Source: RGIG1681 sp045648025 (lineage in GTDB: Bacteria; Bacillota; Clostridia; Christensenellales; UBA1242). From it: DNA of 12,809 bases. Below are positions 1 through 6,980 of the stretch, piece by piece (within the stretch, counting starts at the first letter, position 1; the number at the start of each line of letters is the position of its first letter). The stretch is from the NCBI GenBank assembly GCA_045648025.1, contig JAZRNH010000053.1, forward strand, positions 1 to 12,809, in the 5' to 3' direction. The translations under genes were made by a program, and so were the position numbers. The notes below the pieces were generated by a model. That model saw nothing but the letters and a program-made list of their open reading frames with translations, ran no database searches and was not told the origin of the DNA.

Positions 1-493
1 TGGCTACGATCCGACTTGTAACAATTCCAAATCTTGAAATAAATTCTTTTTCAGAAAAACAAAGTTTTAAATAAAACTCAAAGTGCTTTTGTTTATCGCT
101 TGATTTTTTAAGAGTTTTCATTGTCGACACAACACTGTCACAAGTTGACCAGTTGTCAATTTTGTGCACCCACAAGTCAAGATATTTCTTTTGAATTTCA
201 AAATCTTGAATTTCTGCAATAACCAAACCTTGAATCAATGTTTCTTCATAAAACTCATTTTGAAAATCATTTTTAAGTGAAAGTTTCAAAAATTCTTCAT
301 AGCCATTTTTGAAAATCTTATGTGCCGTTTTACGAATTAAAGCCATTGCAATCGCAATGACTTTTTGATTTGTATTTAAAATTTTAACATGTCTTTCATG
401 GTCTTCAATTGTTTCATTCTTTGAAACCGATTTCAAAAAATGAACAAACTGGTTATAATCAGCTTTTGATTTAATTTTAAAATCAAAATCCAC
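1..493 (-). CDS. DNA alkylation repair protein, AlkD-like (3' end cut by window edge)
   Basis: The frame is open from a GTG at 491-493 to the window edge, giving the first 164 residues. The start is supported by GAGGTG (499-504) five bases upstream and by one-base overlap with the TAG stop of the ppGpp-synthetase gene, a typical coupled start. The product resembles the AlkD/DNA-alkylation-repair HEAT-like family, which excises positively charged alkylated bases such as 3- and 7-methylpurines. Visible family signatures are the helix LIQGLVIAE (86-94), followed by LDLWVHKIDNWSTCD (105-119) and a later SRFGIVTSR (153-161). W115 and D119 have the Trp-x3-Asp spacing of the catalytic Trp/Asp pair of characterised AlkD. 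The family is usually around 220-240 residues, so about a quarter to a third is missing beyond the edge. Last visible gene of the four-gene operon. The family call is from remembered motifs; substrate range cannot be read. Confidence 0.8.
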   Translation of the reverse strand, partial: MDFDFKIKSKADYNQFVHFLKSVSKNETIEDHERHVKILNTNQKVIAIAMALIRKTAHKIFKNGYEEFLKLSLKNDFQNEFYEETLIQGLVIAEIQDFEIQKKYLDLWVHKIDNWSTCDSVVSTMKTLKKSSDKQKHFEFYLKLCFSEKEFISRFGIVTSRIVA

Positions 494-2586
494 TATTTCA
501 CCTCATAAACAGACTTAAGTGATGCAAGTTTGTTTTTAACTGTTGAAAGTTGATTTTTGTCACGAACAAGCACACCAATTTTAATCACAACTTCACCATT
601 TGCAGTTTCACTTGTGTTGATTGACTGAACTTTCACACCCACTTCACTGAGAGCGTTTGTGATTTCAACATAAATCATTCCACCAGCCTTTGCAATCACG
701 TCAACGATTGATGTGAACATATGACTGTCATCTGTGATGTTCCAGTCAACTTTGATGAACCTAGATTTTTCAAGTTTTGAAACATTTTCGCAAAGTTTGT
801 TATGAATAACAATTCCACGTCCCCTTGAAACATAGCCCACAATCTCATCACCTGGAATTGGGTTGCAACATTTGCAATAGTTTGTAAGCATGCCTTCAGC
901 ACCCAAAATTTGAGCTTTGTTTTCAATTTTAACTGGAGCAGAAGAAACTTGATCTAAAACTGTTCTGTTCTTTCTTTCTTCATAAGCTTTTGCGTTAATA
1001 AGAGCATTAACTACTCTTTCAGAACCAATTGAACCACAACCAACAGCTGCAAAAAGTTCATCAATATTCACAAGCGCATGACGTTTTAAAATTGGATTAA
1101 CCCATTCATCTTTCAAAAGACCTGAAAGTGCAGTTTCATTTGATTTTGCAACTTGTTCAAGCATGGATTTTCCAAGCTTGATGTTTTCTTCCTTCATTTG
1201 TTTTTTGAAGAAATAGTTGATTTTTTGTTTTGTTGAATGAAGTTTTGCATGTTTAAGCCAGTCACGTGATGGTCCTTTTGAGTTCGCTGCAGTTAAAATT
1301 TCAACAACGTCACCATTTGAAAGCGCTGATGTGAGTGGAACCATTGTTCCGTTAACTTTTGCACCAACACACTTGTTTCCAACATCAGAGTGAATTGCAT
1401 AAGCAAAGTCAATTGGAGTTGCATTTTCAACAAGTTTTACAACCTTTCCCATAGGAGATTGAACAAAGATTTCACCAAGATAAACATCTGTTTTGAGTTC
1501 TTCTAAAAGTTCTCTAGAAGACACAGTTTCTTTGTTTTCTAAAAGTTTTCTAATCGACAAAAGTTTTTTATCAACATTTGCAAAAGACCTTTTATGCTCT
1601 TTATATAAAAAGTGAGCAGCAACACCATACTCTGCAAACTCATGCATCGCATAAGTCCTTATTTGCACTTCAAAAAATTCATCTTGAAAATGCACAGTTG
1701 TATGAAGTGATTGATATCCATTTGGCTTTGGGTTTGCAATATAGTCTTTAAATCTTCCATCAACCGGAACAAAACTTGAGTGAACAAGACCCAGTGCCAT
1801 ATAACATTCACTAACATTTTCAACCAAAATTCTAACAGCAGCAATATCATAAATGTTTTTTATTGAACAATGTTTGCTTGTAATTTTGTTATAAATGCTT
1901 GAAATGTGTTTGATTCTGCCATAACAGTCACACTTAACAGAACTTTTGCTCATTAAATCTTTTATACTGTTAACAACCTTGATAAGCATATTTTTGTTAG
2001 CTCTGGTTTCATTTTTAACTTCATCAACAAGTTTTCTAAACTCATCTGGTTTATGAAATTGAAATGATAAGTCTTGAAGTTCAGATTTAATTTCACTAAG
2101 ACCAAGCCTTGCAGCAATTGGAGAATAAATATCATCAATTGATTTAAAAATTCTAATCGCTCTTTCATTTGAAATATTTTGAACATTTTTTCTTGCAAAA
2201 TCAAGAATCTGAGCAGATTTAATAATAATGACTCTAATGTCTTTTGTGATTGCAAGAAGCATCTCTTTAAGACCATCTGCATCTGTATAAACCCTTGAAA
2301 ATCTTTCGACAGCAAGAAGCATCTCTAACAAATTTGCAACTTCTTTGTTTGTTGAAAATTTAACAATTGCCTCTGTGTTGAGTTTTGCAAATGGAAAAAT
2401 AATGGCTGCCGAAACACTGTGAACATCAAGTTTAAGCCTGATAACAGTTTCTGCAATTTCTTCAGCAGATGCAATTGCAGACTTTTCATCTTTAAACTCT
2501 TTTTTCAAAGATTCAAAAAGCATAATGAGCTGTTTTGTTTCTTCTTTGCTATATTTATCTTTTAAAAAGTTTTCATTTATAATCAT
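493..2586 (-). CDS. rel: RelA/SpoT-family (p)ppGpp synthetase with degenerate hydrolase domain
   Basis: Long Rel enzyme of the stringent response, making (p)ppGpp from ATP and GDP/GTP on stalled ribosomes. I start it at the ATG at 2584-2586 (697 aa), because AGGAGG sits six bases upstream; an in-frame ATG at 2610 would add eight residues but has that site inside it. Order: HD-like domain (about 1-150), synthetase (about 215-330, with YGRIKH near 222, D247, RFKD 278-281, GYQSLHTT near 290, catalytic-type E306 in EVQIRT), TGS (about 366-431), zinc-finger region (C571, C573, C574, H595, C599) and C-terminal ACT (about 620-697). The hydrolase is visibly broken: FP at 64-65 replaces the HD pair, and the usual KLADRLHNMR segment reads KSAQILDFAR (123-132). 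This FP change is also found in monofunctional proteobacterial RelA, yet RFKD is the bifunctional-Rel type. So it is probably a synthetase only, with another hydrolase elsewhere. Its stop overlaps the next gene by one base. Confidence 0.95.
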   Translation of the reverse strand: MIINENFLKDKYSKEETKQLIMLFESLKKEFKDEKSAIASAEEIAETVIRLKLDVHSVSAAIIFPFAKLNTEAIVKFSTNKEVANLLEMLLAVERFSRVYTDADGLKEMLLAITKDIRVIIIKSAQILDFARKNVQNISNERAIRIFKSIDDIYSPIAARLGLSEIKSELQDLSFQFHKPDEFRKLVDEVKNETRANKNMLIKVVNSIKDLMSKSSVKCDCYGRIKHISSIYNKITSKHCSIKNIYDIAAVRILVENVSECYMALGLVHSSFVPVDGRFKDYIANPKPNGYQSLHTTVHFQDEFFEVQIRTYAMHEFAEYGVAAHFLYKEHKRSFANVDKKLLSIRKLLENKETVSSRELLEELKTDVYLGEIFVQSPMGKVVKLVENATPIDFAYAIHSDVGNKCVGAKVNGTMVPLTSALSNGDVVEILTAANSKGPSRDWLKHAKLHSTKQKINYFFKKQMKEENIKLGKSMLEQVAKSNETALSGLLKDEWVNPILKRHALVNIDELFAAVGCGSIGSERVVNALINAKAYEERKNRTVLDQVSSAPVKIENKAQILGAEGMLTNYCKCCNPIPGDEIVGYVSRGRGIVIHNKLCENVSKLEKSRFIKVDWNITDDSHMFTSIVDVIAKAGGMIYVEITNALSEVGVKVQSINTSETANGEVVIKIGVLVRDKNQLSTVKNKLASLKSVYEVK
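499..504 (-). promoter_or_regulatory. Ribosome binding site for the AlkD-like gene (GTG start)
   Basis: GAGGTG lies five bases before the GTG codon at 491-493 and inside the last codons of the ppGpp-synthetase gene. It decides the non-ATG start and implies translational coupling through the TAGTG overlap. Confidence 0.7.
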
Positions 2587-2592
2587 AGGAAA

Positions 2593-2598
2593 CCTCCT
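2593..2598 (-). promoter_or_regulatory. Ribosome binding site fixing the rel start
   Basis: A perfect AGGAGG six bases before the ATG at 2584-2586. Its first bases overlap the TAG stop (2597-2599) of the preceding dehydratase-like gene, so terminating ribosomes are delivered directly to it. It favours the 697-residue form of the protein over the longer reading from 2610. Confidence 0.85.
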
Positions 2599-3901
2599 AT
2601 TTTTCTTCAACTAATTTCTCTTTTGCATTTGAAAGCATAAGTTTGATTCTGTTTTCTTGATTGATTTTTGAAGCAGAAGCATCATAGTCTATTGCAATAA
2701 TGTTTGCCTCAGGGTTTCTTTCTCTAATTTCTTTCATCATACCCTTTCCAACAATGTGATTTGGAAGGCAACCAAATGGTTGAGTGCAAATGATGTTTGC
2801 AAAACCCCTTTCAATGAGTTCAATCATTTCAGCGGTAAGAAGCCAACCCTCACCCATCTTTACACCCTTGCTGATATAACCTTTTCTAGACTTGATTGTA
2901 TCATCAAAGAGTGATGGTGGAACAAACTTGCCATTTTTGTTTATTGCATCAATAATATCTTGTTCTTTTCTAAGCAAGAATTTATAGATAATTTTTGAAA
3001 CAACTGCCTTGATTTTTTTCATACCATAAAAGTCATAATCAATAACATTGTTATAAATGCAATAAAGCATAAAGTCTAACAAGCCAGGAACATAAACTTC
3101 TGCACCTTCTTGTGCCAAAAATGCTTCTAAGTCATTGTTTCCAAGTGGAGAATATTTTACAAAAATTTCACCAACAATTCCAACTTTTGGTTTTGGAACA
3201 ACTTTAAGCTCAATTCTTTCAAAACTTTCAACAATTGGTTCAAAGTTTGCTTTTACAACCTTATACTTCAAATTTTTAGGATCTTTAAAACCTTCTGCAA
3301 GTTTTTCAACCCAAAAATCAACAAGCCTTTCAGTTTCACCTTTGTTAACTTCATAAGGCAAACATTGGTTTTTGAGTGTCATCAAAAGGTCACCATAAAT
3401 CAAACATTTTGCAAGGTTATAAAATTGAGGAATTGTAAACCTAAAACCAGGTTGTGTGTCAAGCCCACTAAAGTTAAATGAAAGCACAGGAATATATCCA
3501 TATCCTGCTTTTTTCAAAGCCTTTTTAAGCAAAAACAAATAGTTTGAAGCTCTGCAACCACCACCAGTTTGAGAGATTACAAGTGCAATCTTTTTCACAT
3601 CATATTTTCCAGAAAGCACAGCATCCATAAGCTGACCAATAACCAAAGTTGCAGGATAGCAAGTGTCATTATGAACATATTTAAGTCCAGTTTGAGCAAC
3701 TTCCATACCCTTGTTGTCTAACAATTCAATATTATAACCATTTTCTTGAAGCATAGCCTTCAAAAGAGCGAAGTGAATTGGAAGCATTGTTGGAACAAGC
3801 AAAGTATAATCTTGCTTCATACTTTCCAAAAACACTGCATCACCATGCTCATCATAAGGCACACCGTCAACAATTTTATAATTCATTCTTTTTTCTTTCA
3901 T
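2597..3901 (-). CDS. 2-hydroxyacyl-CoA dehydratase (HgdB/COG3580-3581)-like iron-sulfur reductase component
   Basis: 434 residues matching the C-terminal part of the very long (about 1,400-aa) activase/dehydratase fusion proteins of anaerobic Bacillota. Key segments are NDTCYPATL (C81), QTGGGCRASNY (C116), PGFRFT (151-156), and CTQPFGCLPNH (C372, C378) followed by AIDYDAS (403-409). These cysteines are candidates for ligands of the [4Fe-4S] or double-cubane type cluster of this superfamily, which receives electrons from the ATP-hydrolysing activase. The start at 3899-3901 has AAGGTG six bases upstream; an in-frame TAG lies immediately before the ATG, so the frame cannot extend further. A second ATG at 3884-3886 would remove five residues. 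It overlaps the activase gene by 26 nt in a different frame, and a 10-nt gap leads to rel. The substrate is unknown; similar proteins are often annotated only as dehydratase-related or activase-related. Confidence 0.85.
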   Translation of the reverse strand: MKEKRMNYKIVDGVPYDEHGDAVFLESMKQDYTLLVPTMLPIHFALLKAMLQENGYNIELLDNKGMEVAQTGLKYVHNDTCYPATLVIGQLMDAVLSGKYDVKKIALVISQTGGGCRASNYLFLLKKALKKAGYGYIPVLSFNFSGLDTQPGFRFTIPQFYNLAKCLIYGDLLMTLKNQCLPYEVNKGETERLVDFWVEKLAEGFKDPKNLKYKVVKANFEPIVESFERIELKVVPKPKVGIVGEIFVKYSPLGNNDLEAFLAQEGAEVYVPGLLDFMLYCIYNNVIDYDFYGMKKIKAVVSKIIYKFLLRKEQDIIDAINKNGKFVPPSLFDDTIKSRKGYISKGVKMGEGWLLTAEMIELIERGFANIICTQPFGCLPNHIVGKGMMKEIRERNPEANIIAIDYDASASKINQENRIKLMLSNAKEKLVEEK

Positions 3902-6857
3902 CTAAAACACCTTTTAAACTTCTTAGTCTAATTTTAACAGCACCAAGGTTAGTTATTTCATCGATTTTAATTTGTGTATAAAGTTTATCTTCATTTTCCA
4001 TAATGGTTCGCATTTCATCAGAAGTGATAGCATCAATTCCGCAGCCAAATGACACAAGTTGAACAAGTTCAACACCATCATTTTCGGTTGCAAACTTTGC
4101 AGCATTATACATTCTTGCATGGAATGTCCATTGGTTTAAAACATTCAAATTCTTTGCTTGTGCAAGATTTGAAACACTGTCTTCTGAAAGCACAACAAAG
4201 CCAAGACTTGTTGCAAGTTTGTCAATACCGTGACTAATTTCTGGATCAATATGATAAGGACGACCTGCAAGAATAAGTGCATATCTTCCTGTTTCTTTTG
4301 CAAACTCTAAAGCTTTTTTGCCTTCATACTTAATATCAAATTTCCACTTTTCATAGTCAATTTGAGCAGTTTTTATTGCTTTTTTAAGCAATTTTTTATC
4401 AACTTTTGCAATTTTTGAAATTGATTTATAAATTCCCTTTTCAAGTTCTTTGAAGTTGTTGATATTAAGATATGGATACAAAAATTCAGTTTGTTTGAGT
4501 TCATCAAGATTAGATCTCAAAAGCTCTGAGTAATATGCAACCACAGGACAGTTATAATTGTTGTCACCAATTTTTTCATCAACATTATAAGTTAAACTTG
4601 GATAGAAAATTGCATCAACTTTTTGTTCTAAAAGTTCAATAATATGACCGTGCATAACTTTTGCTGGATAGCAAACTGTGTCTGACGGAATGGTATATTG
4701 ACCTTTTGCATAAAGTTTTTTGGTTGTAAAACCAGAAAGCACAACATTGAAGCCAAGACTTTCAAAAAGTGATTTCCAGAATGGAGCAAGTTCATACATA
4801 CCAAGACTCATTGGAATACCAATTGTCTTTTTGTTTTCATCTCTTTTTGTTTTGAAAAGTTCTTCAAATTTTTCTCTTTTATATTTAAAGAGGTTTGGAA
4901 CTTGCATAATATCCGCATGTTCTTCACCAAGACTTGCACCTTTTTCACATTGGTTTCCAGAAATAAATCTGTTACCATCGTTAAACAAGTTAATGGTAAG
5001 GTTGCAATGGTTTCCACAGCCGTTGCATCTAACCATTTTTGATGTATGAGTAAATCTCTTAAGGTCATCATAAGAGATGATTGAAGATTTTTCTTTGTTT
5101 AATGCTTTTGCATGAAGTGCACAACCAAATGCACCCATAAGTCCAGAAATAACCGGTCTGATAACAGGTTTGCCAAGTTCTCTTTCAAATGCTCTTAAAA
5201 CTGAATCATTTAAAAATGTTCCGCCTTGAACAATAATGTTCTTTCCAAGAGCAGAAGCAGAAGCTTCTCTAATAACTTTATAGATTGCATTTTTAACAAC
5301 TGAAATTGAAAGTCCGGCAGAAATATCACCAACATCAGCACCGTCTTTTTGAGCTTGTTTAACAGATGAGTTCATAAACACTGTGCATCTAGAACCAAGG
5401 TCAACAGGCTTTTTAGCAAAAATGCCAAGTTTTGAAAATTCTTTAATATCATATCCAAGTGATTTTGCAAATGTCTCAATAAATGAACCGCAACCAGAAG
5501 AACAAGCTTCATTTAAGTTGATGCTGTCAATTGAGTTTTTGCGAATCTTAAAGCATTTAATATCTTGTCCGCCAATGTCTAAGATATAGTCAACATTTGG
5601 ATTAAAATGTTTTGCAGCGGTATAGTGTGCAAGAGTTTCAACAAAACCCTCATCAATGCTGAAAGCTTTTCTGATAAGCTCTTCACCATAACCAGTTACA
5701 ACCGAACCAGCAATTTGAATTCTGTCAGTAACAATGCTATAAATTTTTTCAATTTGCTCTTTAATGATTTCAACAGGGTTTCCTCTGTTTGAGCTGTAAT
5801 ATGAATATAAAATTTTGTCATCTTCACTTAAAAGTACAAGTTTTGTTGTTGTGCTTCCACAGTCAATTCCAAGATATGCCTTGCCCTTATAGTTTTCTGG
5901 GTCAAGTTCTTCAACAGTTGCCTTGCTGTGTCTTTTGCTAAACTCAGCATATTCTTCTTCACTAGCAAAAAGTGGTTCAAGTGTGTTTGTCACTTTTTTG
6001 GTTGTGTCGATAGATTCTACCTTTTCAATAATGTCAGAAATCTTATGACTTTGTCTTTGTTTTGAAGCAAAAATTGCAGAACCAATAGCAACAGAAACTG
6101 GTGCATAATCAGGAAAAATTGCATGATCATCATCAAGATTCAATGTTTCTTTAAACTGTCTTCTAAGTCCTTTCAAAAAGTGAAGTGGTCCACCAAGAAA
6201 CATAACCTTGCCTTCAATCTTTCTTCCTTGAGCAAGTCCAGAAATTGTTTGGTTAACAATTGCTTGATAAATACTTGCAGCAATGTCTTCTTTTCTAGCA
6301 CCTTGGTTTAAAAGTGGTTGAATATCTGTTTTTGCAAACACACCACATCTTGAAGCGATTGGATAAATCTTTTCACTTTTCAAACTAAGTTCATCAAGTT
6401 CAGCAGTATTAATATTCATAAGTGTTGACATTTGGTCGATAAAAGCACCTGTGCCACCAGCACAAGTTCCGTTCATTCTTTCATCTGTGCCATTGTCAAA
6501 AAAGATAACTTTTGCATCTTCACCACCAAGCTCAACAACAGCATTGGTGTCTTTTTCTAAGGTTTTAACAAGTTCGCTAGTTGCAAAAACTTCTTGAACA
6601 AAAGGAAGTTTAAGTTCGTTTGCAACACCAAGACCTGACGAACCAGAAAATGCAATATATAATTCATCATTTTTGATAAGTGGCTCAATTTTCTTTAATT
6701 CTTCAAGCACCTTTGATTTAATCATTGAAAGGTGTCTGTTATAGCTATGATAAATGAGTTCATTATTTTTAAAAAGTGCAAGTTTAACAGTTGTTGAACC
6801 CACATCAATTCCAAGATAAGTTCCATCATTTTTAAAAATTTGTTTATTTAAGTCCAT
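3876..6857 (-). CDS. Large acyl-CoA dehydratase activase-related protein (two BadF/BadG/BcrA/BcrD ATPase domains + DUF2229)
   Basis: 993-residue soluble protein with two ASKHA-fold ATPase domains. The first has the phosphate loop YLGIDVGSTT (14-23), ELGGEDAK (109-116), CAGGTGAF (132-139) and SRCGVF (169-174). The second repeats this as YLGIDCGSTT (328-337), DIGGQDIK (427-434), CSSGCGSF (452-459) and SRCTVF (489-494). The paired cysteines (C132/C171; C452/C491) match the two cysteines per chain by which activases hold a shared [4Fe-4S] cluster. A cysteine-rich linker CNGCGNHC (611-618) plus C637 precedes a DUF2229/HGD-D-like region (about 677-975) with CYPAKVMHG (C729) and SFGCGIDA (C939). Known relatives use ATP hydrolysis to drive low-potential electron transfer to a partner protein, here presumably the product of the overlapping downstream gene. 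The start has AGAGAG seven bases upstream and a good promoter. Substrate unknown. First gene of the operon. Confidence 0.88.
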   Translation of the reverse strand: MDLNKQIFKNDGTYLGIDVGSTTVKLALFKNNELIYHSYNRHLSMIKSKVLEELKKIEPLIKNDELYIAFSGSSGLGVANELKLPFVQEVFATSELVKTLEKDTNAVVELGGEDAKVIFFDNGTDERMNGTCAGGTGAFIDQMSTLMNINTAELDELSLKSEKIYPIASRCGVFAKTDIQPLLNQGARKEDIAASIYQAIVNQTISGLAQGRKIEGKVMFLGGPLHFLKGLRRQFKETLNLDDDHAIFPDYAPVSVAIGSAIFASKQRQSHKISDIIEKVESIDTTKKVTNTLEPLFASEEEYAEFSKRHSKATVEELDPENYKGKAYLGIDCGSTTTKLVLLSEDDKILYSYYSSNRGNPVEIIKEQIEKIYSIVTDRIQIAGSVVTGYGEELIRKAFSIDEGFVETLAHYTAAKHFNPNVDYILDIGGQDIKCFKIRKNSIDSINLNEACSSGCGSFIETFAKSLGYDIKEFSKLGIFAKKPVDLGSRCTVFMNSSVKQAQKDGADVGDISAGLSISVVKNAIYKVIREASASALGKNIIVQGGTFLNDSVLRAFERELGKPVIRPVISGLMGAFGCALHAKALNKEKSSIISYDDLKRFTHTSKMVRCNGCGNHCNLTINLFNDGNRFISGNQCEKGASLGEEHADIMQVPNLFKYKREKFEELFKTKRDENKKTIGIPMSLGMYELAPFWKSLFESLGFNVVLSGFTTKKLYAKGQYTIPSDTVCYPAKVMHGHIIELLEQKVDAIFYPSLTYNVDEKIGDNNYNCPVVAYYSELLRSNLDELKQTEFLYPYLNINNFKELEKGIYKSISKIAKVDKKLLKKAIKTAQIDYEKWKFDIKYEGKKALEFAKETGRYALILAGRPYHIDPEISHGIDKLATSLGFVVLSEDSVSNLAQAKNLNVLNQWTFHARMYNAAKFATENDGVELVQLVSFGCGIDAITSDEMRTIMENEDKLYTQIKIDEITNLGAVKIRLRSLKGVLDERKKNEL

Positions 6858-6864
6858 TAATATT

Positions 6865-6870
6865 CTCTCT
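6865..6870 (-). promoter_or_regulatory. Ribosome binding site of the activase-related gene
   Basis: AGAGAG seven bases before the ATG at 6855-6857. A reasonable though not perfect Shine-Dalgarno match that supports this start; no alternative upstream start is visible. Confidence 0.55.
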
Positions 6871-6892
6871 TGTAGATAATTTTACAACTATC

Positions 6893-6921
6893 ATTATAGC
6901 TTATTTTAACTTTTATTGCAA
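6893..6921 (-). promoter_or_regulatory. Sigma-A-type promoter of the activase-dehydratase-rel-alkD operon
   Basis: On the minus strand, TTGCAA (6916-6921; four of six consensus -35 bases) is followed after exactly 17 bases by a perfect TATAAT (6893-6898). Transcription would start near 6886, giving a leader of about 29 nt that contains the ribosome binding site. No other strong promoter was found before the downstream genes, which overlap or abut, so this probably drives all four. Confidence 0.7.
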
Positions 6922-6941
6922 TAAATAAATATCACTTGTTT

Positions 6942-6968
6942 TAGTTTGAAATTTTTTGTATAGTTTGA
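6942..6968. repeat. Two direct copies of TAGTTTGA in the divergent promoter region
   Basis: TAGTTTGA occurs at 6942-6949 and 6961-6968, with starts 19 bases apart (about two helical turns). The first copy covers part of the candidate ispH -35 element and the second abuts the -10 element. Such an arrangement could be a regulator site, but in DNA this AT-rich an eight-base repeat could be chance. Confidence 0.3.
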
Positions 6969-6974
6969 TATCAT
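6946..6974 (+). promoter_or_regulatory. ispH promoter positioned for a leaderless transcript
   Basis: TTGAAA (6946-6951; five of six -35 bases) and TATCAT (6969-6974; five of six -10 bases) are separated by exactly 17 bases. Transcription from the usual point seven bases beyond the -10 would begin at 6981, the A of the ispH ATG. No Shine-Dalgarno sequence precedes that ATG, which fits a leaderless mRNA. A competing pair, TTGTTT (6936-6941) and TATAGT (6959-6964), also 17 apart, would start about 10 bases upstream and still give no room for a ribosome binding site. Confidence 0.6.
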
Positions 6975-6980
6975 ATTATT

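Noticed and set aside
2587..2610. Upstream ATG giving rel eight more residues
   Set aside because: The ideal AGGAGG site lies between the two ATGs and is correctly spaced only for the downstream one; the extra residues overlap the previous gene's end.
3135..5800. Several open frames of 60-110 codons on the plus strand
   Set aside because: They lie wholly opposite well-supported activase and dehydratase coding sequence, lack ribosome binding sites and show low-complexity composition; they are antisense shadows.
6858..6980. Riboswitch or leader RNA between the divergent genes
   Set aside because: Only 123 bases, fully accounted for by two promoters and short leaders; no stable hairpin or known aptamer pattern seen.
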